Shown here piece by piece: positions 14,618 through 25,600 of a stretch of DNA of 64,000 nucleotides (within the stretch, counting starts at the first letter, position 1; the number at the start of each line of letters is the position of its first letter). The stretch lies in contig NZ_BAABCA010000002.1 of assembly GCF_039538365.1 (NCBI RefSeq), positions 496,001-560,000 on the forward strand, read 5' to 3'. The notes under the pieces are model-generated. The model worked only from the letters and a program-made list of their open reading frames with translations, had not been told where the DNA came from and searched no databases. A program made the translations under genes and the position numbers. The DNA is from Postechiella marina. Lineage in GTDB: Bacteria > Bacteroidota > Bacteroidia > Flavobacteriales > Flavobacteriaceae.

Positions 14618-17600
14618 ATGTTTATGAAATTATCAAAATTACTTAAGAAAAAATGCCAACATCGCATTTTTATGTTAATGATGGTATGGCTTGCTGGTAT
14701 AGCAGTAGGACATGCACAAAACATAACAGTAAGCGGTGTAGCCAGTGACGAGTCTGGTATCCCTTTGGCTGGAGCAAACATTATTGTTAAAGGAACAACT
14801 AATGGAACACAAACCGATTTTGATGGAAACTTCTCTATCTCTGCAGCCAAAGGCGCTACACTTGTAGTAAGCTACTTGGGCTACATTACTAAAGAGATTA
14901 CTGTATCTGGTACTTCTTTAAATGTTAGTCTTGCAGAAGATGCTAGTCAATTAGACGAGGTTGTTATTATTGGTTACGGTTCTCAAAAGAAATCCGATTT
15001 AACAGGATCTGTGGCAACAGTAGGAGCCAAAGACATTGAAAAATACACATATAATGATGCTTCGCAAGCCTTACAAGGTAAAATGGCAGGTGTTAATGTA
15101 CAAGCTCAAGGCGGAGCTCCAGGAGCAGGCTCTGTAATAACAATTAGAGGTACTGGTACATTTAGTAACGCTGGCCCTTTATATGTTATAGACGGAATGA
15201 TTACTGGAAGCATGAGTAACATAAACCCAGGAGATATTGCAACAGTATCTGTTTTAAAAGACGCCTCTGCAACTGCAATATATGGGTCTAGAGCTGCAAA
15301 CGGTGTTGTTATTATTACTACTAAAAAAGGAAAAAAAGGAAAAATTAGCATAAACTTAGATACTAGTTTTGGTTTTCAAAGTGTAATAAACGAACCACAA
15401 TGGGCAGATGCTACACAATATGCAACAATTGTAAATAGATCTAATGATGCAGATGGCGTACCAAGATACCCTGCAAACGATACGCAATTCGACCCAAATT
15501 ATAGTAGTAATTTATATGATGACTCTTTTAGATCTGCTTCTGTAAGTAATACAAGTTTAAGACTTTCTGGAGGAGGAGAACATAGCGTATACAGCCTTTC
15601 TTTAAATCAATTCGATCAAGAAGGAATTATTAAATTCTCAGAATTTAAAAGAACAACCGTTAGAGCCAATGCAGGCCTAGATAAAGGTAAGTTTAAAATG
15701 GAAAGTACTATTGGATTAACAAGAACTGTAAATAATCCAAACCCATACTTTAATAAAGAAAGAAACCTTTTACCAACTATTAGATTAAAAAATGACGCTG
15801 GAGAATGGAGTGCTGATGATAGAGCAGATCGCGGAATAACAACTGCCTACGGAGCTTTTTATGGTCCCGGAACCATTGCTAACGAGCTAGGTATTGCTGC
15901 TTTAGAAGAAAGAGAAAACACGATAAACAATGTATTAGGAAACATTTCTGCATCATACGAAATATTAGAAGGCTTAACATATAAACTTAACCTTGGTATG
16001 GAAGCTGCTTCTAGAAACAATTTTACATTTAGTCCAGACGCACAAGTTATTTATAACGGAACCAATAAAGCAACCTCTCAATTAAACGAAACTAACACAA
16101 ACTCATTAAACACTTTAGTAGAGCAAACTTTAAACTATAGTAAAACATTTGGTAAACATAAAGTAAATGCATTAGCTGGTTTTACAGATCAAAAAAATAA
16201 TTCAAGATCTTTAGGCATAGTTGCTATTAATGCTACTAACGGGATAAGCACTGCTGGCGCTTTCTCTAAAGACAACTTACAATCTGCTCCTGGAGAAGAC
16301 ATAACCTCAACTATCCAATCATACTTTGGTAGATTAAACTATACTTTTGATGATAAGTATTTATTAACAGCAAGTATTCGTCGTGATGGGTCTTCTTTAT
16401 TTAGAGAAGAATTAAGGTTTGGTCAATTTCCATCTTTTGCTTTGGGTTGGAATTTAAGTAACGAAAAATTCATGGAAAATTTCGATGCGCTTACAAATAT
16501 TAAATTAAGAGCTGGTTATGGTGAAATTGGATCGAACAACATTAATGCTTACGACATAGTGCCAACTATAAACCTATTTAGTACTTATGTTTTAGGAGAT
16601 GTTAATACAAGAATATCTGGTAATGCAGTTACTAGAGGTACAAATAGTAATGCCTTTTGGGAAACAACTAAAACGACAAACTTTGGTTTAGAGTTTAATG
16701 CTTTAAACTCTAGATTAAGTGTTACTATGGATTACTTTATTAAAAAATCTGAAGATATCTTAGTTGATATCCAATTACCATTATACACTGGTTTCTCTAA
16801 TACAATTCCTTTTAACAGAGGTAGCATTCAAAATAAAGGATTTGAATTTTTAGCTACATATGCAGATCAAATAGGAGACTTAAACTTTAGCGTTACCGGA
16901 AACTTTTCTACACTAGACAACGAGGTAACATCTTTAGGTGGTCAAGCTCCAATAATAGGCGGAGGTTTTACATCTAACGGATTACGAGGAACTAGAACAG
17001 AAATTGGCCAACCTATTGGCTCTTTTTATGGATATGTTACCGATGGTATATACCAAACAAACGATGAAGCATCTGCTGCAAACGATCAAGAAGGAAACCC
17101 AATAGCTGGAGATTTAAAATTTAAAGATTTTGATGGTGATGGGCTAAACCCTGACGACAGAAGATTTCTTGGAAGCCCAATACCAAATTTTGAATACGGT
17201 ATTAATATCACAGCAGATTATAAAAATTTCGATTTAAGCCTATTTTTTAACGGTGTTGCAGGAAATAAAATTTTAAATTCTACAAAATACAGAGGTTACT
17301 TTGATTTTAATGGAAATTATTTAGCAGATGCCATTAACGCATGGACTCCAACAAATACAAATACAAATGTACCAAGAAACACACAAGTAGATTCTGGGTT
17401 TAACCGTAGAATGTCTGATTTTTACCTTGAAAGCGGAGCTTATTTTAGATTAAGAAATGCTCAAATAGGTTACAGTTTACCTGATGATGTAATGGATAAA
17501 ATTAAACTTCAAAAAATAAGACTATACCTTTCTGCAACAAATTTATTTACCATAAGCGATTATTCTGGTTACTACCCAGAAGTTGGTAGAAATAGTAGAG

Positions 17601-17689
17601 GTGGGACAAGCTTATTTAATGCTGGTGTAGACGAGGGTAACTACCCTACACCAAGAACATTCCAACTTGGCTTACAAGTTTCTTTTTAA
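14618..17689 (+). CDS. SusC/RagA-family TonB-linked outer membrane transporter
   Basis: This is a 1,023-residue TonB-dependent channel that, with SusD, imports oligomers across the outer membrane. In order: signal peptide (1 to about 34, ending VGHAQ); a carboxypeptidase-regulatory-like domain (about 36-115: VSGVASDESGIPLAGANIIVKGT); a plug domain starting at VVIIGYGSQKKSDLTGSV (about 115-240, with ALQGKMAGVNVQ and GSRAANGVVIITTKKG); then the beta-barrel to a C-terminal aromatic strand (TFQLGLQVSF). No N-terminal STN domain or sigma/anti-sigma pair is present, so control is not of the ECF type. It is the first gene of the Sus operon, 9 bases before susD. MKLSK at the third codon is an alternative start. 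Confidence 0.95.
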   Translation: MFMKLSKLLKKKCQHRIFMLMMVWLAGIAVGHAQNITVSGVASDESGIPLAGANIIVKGTTNGTQTDFDGNFSISAAKGATLVVSYLGYITKEITVSGTSLNVSLAEDASQLDEVVIIGYGSQKKSDLTGSVATVGAKDIEKYTYNDASQALQGKMAGVNVQAQGGAPGAGSVITIRGTGTFSNAGPLYVIDGMITGSMSNINPGDIATVSVLKDASATAIYGSRAANGVVIITTKKGKKGKISINLDTSFGFQSVINEPQWADATQYATIVNRSNDADGVPRYPANDTQFDPNYSSNLYDDSFRSASVSNTSLRLSGGGEHSVYSLSLNQFDQEGIIKFSEFKRTTVRANAGLDKGKFKMESTIGLTRTVNNPNPYFNKERNLLPTIRLKNDAGEWSADDRADRGITTAYGAFYGPGTIANELGIAALEERENTINNVLGNISASYEILEGLTYKLNLGMEAASRNNFTFSPDAQVIYNGTNKATSQLNETNTNSLNTLVEQTLNYSKTFGKHKVNALAGFTDQKNNSRSLGIVAINATNGISTAGAFSKDNLQSAPGEDITSTIQSYFGRLNYTFDDKYLLTASIRRDGSSLFREELRFGQFPSFALGWNLSNEKFMENFDALTNIKLRAGYGEIGSNNINAYDIVPTINLFSTYVLGDVNTRISGNAVTRGTNSNAFWETTKTTNFGLEFNALNSRLSVTMDYFIKKSEDILVDIQLPLYTGFSNTIPFNRGSIQNKGFEFLATYADQIGDLNFSVTGNFSTLDNEVTSLGGQAPIIGGGFTSNGLRGTRTEIGQPIGSFYGYVTDGIYQTNDEASAANDQEGNPIAGDLKFKDFDGDGLNPDDRRFLGSPIPNFEYGINITADYKNFDLSLFFNGVAGNKILNSTKYRGYFDFNGNYLADAINAWTPTNTNTNVPRNTQVDSGFNRRMSDFYLESGAYFRLRNAQIGYSLPDDVMDKIKLQKIRLYLSATNLFTISDYSGYYPEVGRNSRGGTSLFNAGVDEGNYPTPRTFQLGLQVSF

Positions 17690-17698
17690 AAAATAAAA

Positions 17699-19279
17699 AT
17701 GAAAAAAATGAAAAATATCAAAACTTCTATAAAAGGCATACTTGCTGTATTAGCAGTATTTGCCTTAAATACAAACTGCTCAGACAGTGTATTAAATCAA
17801 GACAACCCAAACGATTTGGTACCAACTTCTTTTTGGCAAACACCAGAAGATGCGAACAAAGCTATTATAGGTGCTTACAGTCCTTTTTTAGCAATTACAT
17901 ATTACTCTAGATTCGAAATTTTTCTTTCTGATTATAGAGACGATGTTGTAAATGGATTTAACACATCAGATAGAACTGCTGCTGGAGCTTTTAATGCTAC
18001 CGCAGACCGTAATGCACCAAAATGGATGTGGGAAGCTCAATTTAGAGGAGTTTCAAGATCTAACGACGTTTTATTCTATGTTCCAAATATTGAAATGGAT
18101 GAAACAGAAAAAAACAACATTATAGGTGAAGCTCATTTTATTAGAGGATTAAATTATTTTAATTTAATAAATAACTTTTTAAATGTTCCAATTATTAAAA
18201 CACCAATATCTGAAATTGCTGCTCCAGACTTAATACCTCAGGCACCTCCAGCAGATACTTGGGCACTTATTGAAGAAGATTTAAAAATGGCACAATCTAA
18301 ACTACCTTCTAGTTGGCCAGCAACACAAACCGGTAGAGCCACTTATGGCGCTGCAACAGGTATGCTAGGAAAAGTATATTTATACCAGAAAAAATACGAT
18401 TTAGCTAAAGCTGAATTTGCAAAAATAATGGGAACAACATATACACTAACAGATGATTATGCTGCTAACTTCACTGAAGAGTTTGAAAACAATGTTGAAT
18501 CTATATTCGAAATCCAATTAATATCTGACGGAAATCAAGGTTGGGGAGCAGATAGCGCAAGTAGCGGTTCTGGCTCTGCATACCAAGCAGATTTAGCTCC
18601 TGTAGGCTACACAAATCAAAATACAATGCGCGTAAACCAATGGGCGTTAGATTTATTCTTGGATGAGAAAACAATTAATGGAGAAATAGACCCTAGAACA
18701 TACACTACATTTTTCTGGAACACTCAAGACTCTACTCAATACCAAGGAAAATCATTAAAATCTAGAACCTATTTAAACGCATCATATGAAGAAGCTTTTA
18801 GCCCAACAGGAACTAATATTTTTGGAAATAAATATGCCGATTGGGAATTTAATGGCAAAAAAGAATCAAGAGATGGTGGTTGGCATGCATCTGGAAATAA
18901 TGTAAGATTACTTAGATACGCAGATGTATTATTAATGTTTGCAGAAGCAGAAGTAATGAGTAATGGAGGAAACTCTACACAACCAGCTGTAGATGCAGTA
19001 AATGAAGTAAGAAGACGTGTAGATATGCCAGAGTTTACAACAGTAACAATGCAAGACATTGAAGACGAACGTATAAAAGAATTAACATTTGAGCGTACTA
19101 GATATTTCGATTTATTACGTTGGGGAAGAGTTAAATCTAGAATAGTAGAGTCTGATTTTAAATCTGAAAGTGGAGGAACTGGATCTTACAAACCAGGAAG
19201 AGAGTACCTTGCAATTCCACTATCAGAATTAGATGGTAACAATAATGATGAAGGATTCAAACAAAATCCAGGTTATTAA
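17699..19279 (+). CDS. SusD/RagB-family surface glycan-binding lipoprotein
   Basis: This is the lid protein that caps the SusC barrel and binds the glycan on the cell surface. The 526-residue product has a lipoprotein signal (LNTNC, Cys27) and an N-terminal SusD-like region (SFWQTPEDANKAIIGAYSPF). TPR helices follow (NNIIGEAHFIRGLNYFNLINNF near 140). The C-terminal SusD/RagB domain has the hallmark RLLRYADVLLMFAEAEV near 401-417 and ELTFERTRYFDLLRWGR near 461-477. The sequence gives no substrate clue. A hairpin follows before the third gene. Confidence 0.95.
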   Translation: MKKMKNIKTSIKGILAVLAVFALNTNCSDSVLNQDNPNDLVPTSFWQTPEDANKAIIGAYSPFLAITYYSRFEIFLSDYRDDVVNGFNTSDRTAAGAFNATADRNAPKWMWEAQFRGVSRSNDVLFYVPNIEMDETEKNNIIGEAHFIRGLNYFNLINNFLNVPIIKTPISEIAAPDLIPQAPPADTWALIEEDLKMAQSKLPSSWPATQTGRATYGAATGMLGKVYLYQKKYDLAKAEFAKIMGTTYTLTDDYAANFTEEFENNVESIFEIQLISDGNQGWGADSASSGSGSAYQADLAPVGYTNQNTMRVNQWALDLFLDEKTINGEIDPRTYTTFFWNTQDSTQYQGKSLKSRTYLNASYEEAFSPTGTNIFGNKYADWEFNGKKESRDGGWHASGNNVRLLRYADVLLMFAEAEVMSNGGNSTQPAVDAVNEVRRRVDMPEFTTVTMQDIEDERIKELTFERTRYFDLLRWGRVKSRIVESDFKSESGGTGSYKPGREYLAIPLSELDGNNNDEGFKQNPGY

Positions 19280-19314
19280 AAATTAACATTTTAGTTAAAT
19301 TATGTTTGTTTTAA

Positions 19315-19348
19315 AGGTCATCGATCCATATTTTTGGATTGGTGACCT
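19315..19348 (+). promoter_or_regulatory. RNA hairpin between susD and the FG-GAP gene
   Basis: AGGTCATCGATCCA (19315-19328) pairs with TGGATTGGTGACCT (19335-19348) over 14 bp including two G-U pairs, with loop TATTTT. The wobbles work only in the plus-strand RNA. No clean U tract follows, so this is likely a stabilising or attenuating structure that favours susC/susD over the genes behind it. Confidence 0.6.
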
Positions 19349-19366
19349 AATTTAAAAAAATTAAAA

Positions 19367-22300
19367 ATGATTAAATGGAACCCAATTTTTATTTTGTTTT
19401 TACTTGGTGTTTTAACGTCATGTAATCAGAAAAAAAAAACAACCAACCCAACCACAATATTTAAAGAATTAAATCTTAATAATTCTAATATATCGTTTGC
19501 TAACACCATAATAGAAAACGACACCTTAAACTATTTTAATTTCCCTTTTTTATACCTAGGCAGCGGTGTTTCTACTGGAGATATAAATAACGACGGTCTT
19601 ACAGACTTGTACTTTACAGGAAATTTAGTTTCTAACAAACTGTACTTAAATAAAGGCAACTTACAATTTGAAGACATTACAGAATCGGCAGGCATTACAG
19701 GCGATTCTAGATGGTATTCTGGCACAACCATGGCCGATATAAATAATGATGGGTATCTAGATATTTACTTAAGTGTTTCTGGAAAATCCGGGAATACTGC
19801 CAACCAATTATTTATAAACAATGGTAATAACACATTTACAGAACAAGCCGAAGCCTATGGCATTGCAGATTCTAGTAAATCTATACAATCTACCTTTTTC
19901 GATTATAATAACGATGGGCATTTAGACCTCTTCGTTGCCAATTACCCTAACGTGCTAGTTAGCCAAGGCAACATGTATTATAAAAGAAAAATGGACTTAA
20001 ACCGTTTTGAAGACTCCGGACATTTATACAAAAACAATGGTAACGGAACGTTCTCTAACGTAACCACAGAAGCAGGTGTACATCGTTTTGGATTAACTCT
20101 AGGCCTAGTAGCTTCAGATTTTAATAACGATGGCTATAAAGACCTCTATTTATCTAACGATTTCAATGTTCCAGATTACTTATACCTTAACAATGGAGAC
20201 GGAACATTCTCCGAAGTTTCAGAAAAAACATCTAAAAACACATCTATGTTTGGTATGGGCATTGATGCTTCAGATTTTAATAACGATGGATTAACAGATT
20301 TGGTTCAAGTAGACATGACACCTGGAGATTACAAACGCTCTAAAACCAACATGGCAAGCATGAGCCCAGAGACATTTTACCAAGCTGTATACCTAGGCTT
20401 TAATCACCAATACATGCAAAATTCACTTCAGCTAAATAAAGGTATAACCAAAAACAACCTACCTATGTTTAGCAACATTTCTAGGTTTGCTGGTATGGCA
20501 ACCACAGATTGGAGTTGGGGTGTATTATTTTCAGACTACAACAACGATGGCTATAAAGATGTATTTATTACTAACGGTGTAAAACGAGATGTTAATAATA
20601 ATGATATTAACGAAACCTATAGAACAGAATCTATGTTCGGTGAAAAAAAACCAAAAGATTTTACAAGAATGCCAAGCACACCAATATCTAACTACGCTTA
20701 TAAAAACAATGGCGATTTCTCTTTTAGCAATACAACCAAAAAATGGGGCTTAGATAAAAAAGGATTCTCTAATGGTTTTGCATCTGCAGATTTAGATAAC
20801 GATGGAGATTTAGACATCATTATTAACAACATGGATGCTCCTGCTTCAATATATATTAACCATACAGACAACAAAAAAAACAACTATCTAAAAATTAAAC
20901 TTAAAGGCACAAAAAACAATCTTTATGCCTTAGGAGCAAAGGTTACTATAACATCAGAAAAACAAAATCAAACACAAGAATTAACACTTACCAGAGGATA
21001 TCAATCTAGTGTCGAGCCTATTTTACATTTTGGTTTTGGCAAAAACGACAACATAAAACAATTAAAAGTACAGTGGCCAGACGGGTCAATTCAAAAAATT
21101 TCGAACGTAAAATTAAATCAGCAATTAAACATAGAAAAAAACAACACCTATGTTGAGCAAAAGCAAACACCAAAAAATTATTTTGAAGATATAACTAAAG
21201 CATCTGGAATAGCCTTTAAACATCAAGAAAACATATATAACGATTTTAAGTACGAACCCCTATTACCTCATAAATATTCGCAAATGGGTCCTGCCCTTGC
21301 TGTTGGCGATATTAATAATGATGGTTTAGACGATTTCTATATTGGCAACGCTTCTGGCAGCAGTGCAGCCCTATATAAACAAACCAATAAAGGCAAATTC
21401 GAAATAATAGATGGCCCTTGGCAAGCAGATACTAAATTTGAAGATACCGGCGCTATTTTATTTGATGCAGACAACGATAACGATTTAGACCTATACGTAG
21501 TAAGCGGAGGCAACAATAAACTAAATACTAATGAAGCTTACCAAGATAGACTATACATTAACACACCTAATGGCTTTATAAAATCTACCATTAATTTACC
21601 AACAACAAGTGGACAAAAAGTAATTTCTGGAGACTATGATAATGATGGCGATTTAGATTTATTTATTGGTGGGCGTATTATACCTGGCAACTATCCGCAC
21701 CCTGCAAAAAGCACCATTTTAAGAAATGATGGAGGTAAAAACCTCTCAATTAAATATACCGATGTTACAGCAACTGTAGCTCCAGAACTTGAACAAGCAG
21801 GACTTGTAACCTCTGCCCTATGGGACGATTATAATAATGATGGAAAACTAGACCTAATTATTTCTGGAGAATGGATGCCAATTCGTTTTTTTAAAAACAC
21901 AGGCGAGCATTTTAAAGAAAACACCGAAGACCTAGGATTAGATAATCTAAAAGGCTGGTGGTATGGCTTACAAAAAGCTGATATGGATGGCGATGGAGAT
22001 ATTGATTATTTAGCAGGAAACCTAGGCTTAAACTATAAATACAAAGCTAGCGAAAAAGCCCCGTTTGAGGTATATGCAAACGACTTTGACGAAAATGGCT
22101 CTTCAGATATTGTATTAAGTTATAAAAAACACGGCACCAAATTACCTTTAAGAGGCAGAGAATGCTCTTCTCAACAAGTGCCAGCTATTGCCAAAAGATT
22201 TAAAACTTACGAGTCTTATGCAAACGCAGATCTAGTTGATATTTATGGCGAATCAATGCTAAAAAAATCGCTGCATTATACAGCCAATACATTTGCTCAT

Positions 22301-22663
22301 TATTGGATAGAAAACAAAGGCAAAGGTGTTTTCGAAAAACATAAGTTACCAAACACATTACAGTTTTCTTCTATCAACACTTTTTATCCTTTTAATTTTA
22401 ATAATGATGAATTTACAGATTTTATAATTGCAGGAAACTTATATGGATCTGAAGTTGAAACACCTAGAAACGATGCTAGCTTAGGCTCTGTTTTATTAGG
22501 AGATAAAACCGGAGGAACATTAACCGAAAATACGGAAACCGGATTATTTATAGATGGCGAAGTAAAAGATATAAAAACCATACACTTAGGGCAAAACAAA
22601 ATACCTGCTATTTTAATTGCAAAAAACAATAGCCATTTAACACTATTAAAAATAAAAAAATAG
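19367..22663 (+). CDS. FG-GAP/VCBS and ASPIC/UnbV lipoprotein (CRTAC1-like)
   Basis: A large surface or periplasmic lipoprotein of 1,098 residues (signal ending LTSC, Cys19). It contains about 14 calcium-binding repeats of the DxNNDGxxD type in two blocks (about 60-500 and 640-900), for example GDINNDGLTDLYF, ADINNDGYLDIYL and GDYDNDGDLDLF. They predict beta-propellers. Between them is an ASPIC/UnbV domain (about 505-590: GAKVTITSEKQ, LTRGYQSSVEP, LKVQWPDGSIQ). Such proteins are often found beside SusC/SusD in marine Bacteroidota; their role is not established, and glycan or protein binding is inferred. It lies in the Sus operon, 14 bases before the HTCS. Confidence 0.88.
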   Translation: MIKWNPIFILFLLGVLTSCNQKKKTTNPTTIFKELNLNNSNISFANTIIENDTLNYFNFPFLYLGSGVSTGDINNDGLTDLYFTGNLVSNKLYLNKGNLQFEDITESAGITGDSRWYSGTTMADINNDGYLDIYLSVSGKSGNTANQLFINNGNNTFTEQAEAYGIADSSKSIQSTFFDYNNDGHLDLFVANYPNVLVSQGNMYYKRKMDLNRFEDSGHLYKNNGNGTFSNVTTEAGVHRFGLTLGLVASDFNNDGYKDLYLSNDFNVPDYLYLNNGDGTFSEVSEKTSKNTSMFGMGIDASDFNNDGLTDLVQVDMTPGDYKRSKTNMASMSPETFYQAVYLGFNHQYMQNSLQLNKGITKNNLPMFSNISRFAGMATTDWSWGVLFSDYNNDGYKDVFITNGVKRDVNNNDINETYRTESMFGEKKPKDFTRMPSTPISNYAYKNNGDFSFSNTTKKWGLDKKGFSNGFASADLDNDGDLDIIINNMDAPASIYINHTDNKKNNYLKIKLKGTKNNLYALGAKVTITSEKQNQTQELTLTRGYQSSVEPILHFGFGKNDNIKQLKVQWPDGSIQKISNVKLNQQLNIEKNNTYVEQKQTPKNYFEDITKASGIAFKHQENIYNDFKYEPLLPHKYSQMGPALAVGDINNDGLDDFYIGNASGSSAALYKQTNKGKFEIIDGPWQADTKFEDTGAILFDADNDNDLDLYVVSGGNNKLNTNEAYQDRLYINTPNGFIKSTINLPTTSGQKVISGDYDNDGDLDLFIGGRIIPGNYPHPAKSTILRNDGGKNLSIKYTDVTATVAPELEQAGLVTSALWDDYNNDGKLDLIISGEWMPIRFFKNTGEHFKENTEDLGLDNLKGWWYGLQKADMDGDGDIDYLAGNLGLNYKYKASEKAPFEVYANDFDENGSSDIVLSYKKHGTKLPLRGRECSSQQVPAIAKRFKTYESYANADLVDIYGESMLKKSLHYTANTFAHYWIENKGKGVFEKHKLPNTLQFSSINTFYPFNFNNDEFTDFIIAGNLYGSEVETPRNDASLGSVLLGDKTGGTLTENTETGLFIDGEVKDIKTIHLGQNKIPAILIAKNNSHLTLLKIKK

Positions 22664-22677
22664 GTTAGCTTTATTAC

Positions 22678-25600
22678 ATGAGTTTTACAAACAAACATAT
22701 AACCATTAATAGTTCTAAATATTTAGCAACTATCTTATGGGTTCTATTATTTTTAATCACATCATTAGCCACTGCACAAAACCTAAACCATTTCGAAAGA
22801 ATAACTACAAATAATGGTTTATCGCAAAGCGACATTATGTGTATAATTCAAGATAATGATGGTTTTATGTGGTTTGGCACTCATGATGGTTTAAATAAAT
22901 ACGATGGCTATAAGTTTAAAGTATTTAACCCAAACCCAAACAACCCAACAAGCATTACAAGTAATTTAATTTATGCCATAGAAAAGGATATAAATGGTAA
23001 TTTTTGGATTGGCACCACAGGCGATGGTTTACTTTTTTTCGATCGCTCGACCGAAAAATTCACGTCGTACAAACACGATGCAAACAACACAAAATCTTTA
23101 AACAGCAACCATATTTCTAGCTTATACAGAGACAAGGAAAATAGATTATGGATAGCTACCGGTGTTGGCTTAAATATATTAGATCTTAATCAACCACCAT
23201 CGTCTTACCAATTTACAAGATTTAATGCCATACAAGAACCTTTTGTTATAAATAAAGATGTTAGGTCGCCTCTAAATATATTTCAAGATAGTAAAGGCCA
23301 AATTTGGCTTGGTAGTTTTAGTGGTATTTACAAATTATCTAGAGACTCTAATGGTAATAAATATTTTAAATACCTAAACAAAAGTATTGATTTACCAAAC
23401 GTTTCGGTACGTTGTATTAATGAGGATAAATATGGTCGACTTATTTTGGGAACCGATAACGGACTATACGCACAGCAACTTAACGCCAAGTCCTTTAAAT
23501 TCGAAAAAATAGTAGATCAAACTATTAGTAAAATTTTAATTGACAACGACAAAATATGGGCAGGAACCGAAAACAACGGGCTTTTACTATTAACAAACCC
23601 ATCTAAAAGTAACGCATCTTTAAAACTAACTAAAAAGTTTATTTACGACACTAAAAATCCAAATAGTATAAGTAAAAACAGAATAACATCGTTATACAAA
23701 GATAAAACAGGCATTATTTGGGCAGGTACAAATGGTGGCGGTGTTAACAAACTTAACTTAGGTAAAAAGCATTTTAAGCATATAAGAAAAACAGAAAAAC
23801 CTAATAGCTTAAGTTACGATAAAGTAAGAGCACTATTTGAAGATAGTAATGAAGATTTATGGATTGGCACAGACGGAGGAAGTATTAACAAATTAGTTAA
23901 AGGTACTAACAACAGTCAATTTATAAACTTTAATTCTATACCTAGTGTTTATGCCATAACAGAAATAGAAAGAAACTCAAGAAAAAAACTTCTTTTTGGC
24001 GGACAAAGTCTACCTGCATTGTACGAAATAGACATAACTAACCCCAATAAAATTACAGCAAATAGTAAAATAAAAATTTATAACGATTTTAATACCAGTG
24101 TATTTTCTTTTTTAGTTGACAGCAAAAAAACGCTTTGGATAGGCACTTATAATGGCGGTGTACACAGGTGGGTGTTAAACAAAGACCAAACAACTTACAC
24201 CAAAGATATTTTTGATTTTGACACCAACGACACCAAAAGTATTTCTTCAAATATTATAAGGTCTATGCTAGAAGATAGTCAAGGTAATATTTGGTTTGCA
24301 ACAGGAAACGGTTTAAGCGTATTAACCAAAAACGAAACTATAAAAAAACATCCAAAATTCGAGGTTTTTAAAAACGACAAAAACAACCCTAACTCACTTA
24401 GTCACAACTACATTTTATCTATTTACGAAAGCAAAGACAACACCCTTTGGATTGGGACTTTTGGTGGTGGATTAGATAAATTTATTCCGCAATCAGATTT
24501 AAGTTCGGGCACTTTTAAATCCTACACAACAAAAGATGGACTGCCTAACAACATTATAAAAGGCATTTTAGAAGACAAAGAAAACAACCTTTGGTTATCG
24601 TCTAACAAAGGGTTAACAAAATTTAACCCAAAAACAGAAACCTTTAAAAACCATGATGTTAATGATGGTTTACAAAATAATGAATTTCAAGAATTAGCAT
24701 CTGTTAAAAGAAAAAACGGTGAAATACTTTTTGGCGGAATTAACGGTTACAATGCTTTCTTTCCTGAAGCGCTTCGCGACAACACCATCGAACCCGAAAC
24801 CATTATAACAGATTTTTATATTTCGAACGAGCACATAGCTATAGATCAAAAATTAAATGGAAAAGTTCTATTAAAAAAAGCCATAGGTAAAACTCAAAAA
24901 TTAGATTTAAATTTTAATCAAAATAACATTTCTTTCGAGTTTTCTGCGCTTCACTATGCAGCACCACAAAAAAATCAATTTGCTCACAAACTAGATGGTT
25001 TCGACACCACATGGAAATACACCAAGGCCAATAACCGTTTAGCATCTTATACAAACTTAAGTCCAGGAAATTATACACTACTAGTAAAAGCATCAAATAA
25101 CGATGGCTTATGGGATAGCACACCCGCTAAAATAAACATATCTATTAAACCCCCACTTTGGCTTACCAAATTGGCTTACTGTTTTTACTTACTACTACTT
25201 ATTGGCTTGCTATTTGGTTTAATGAAGTTTACAATAATAAACACAACCGAAAAACACAAGCTAGAACTTGTTCATCTAGAAAAAGAAAAAAATGAAGAAC
25301 TGCAACAACTTAAATTAGAGTTTTTTACCAATATATCTCACGAAATACGTACACCACTTACTTTAATAAAAGGGCCTTTAGAGTACTTACAAGATTCTTA
25401 CGAAAAACTAGACGATAAAACGGTTAAGCAACAATTAAACTTGATGCAAAAAAACACCGATTCTTTATTGCGCTTAATAAACCAATTACTTGGTTTTAGA
25501 AAGATGGAAAAAGGAAAAATGCAACTCAATTTAATAAATTCAAATTTTGTAAAATTTATTCAAGAACTTGTAGAGCCTTTTCAGTTTTTAAGTCACAAAA

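Noticed and set aside
14598..17689. ECF sigma/anti-sigma control of the SusC gene
   Set aside because: There is no FecI/FecR pair upstream and SusC lacks the N-terminal signalling domain; the HTCS explains regulation.
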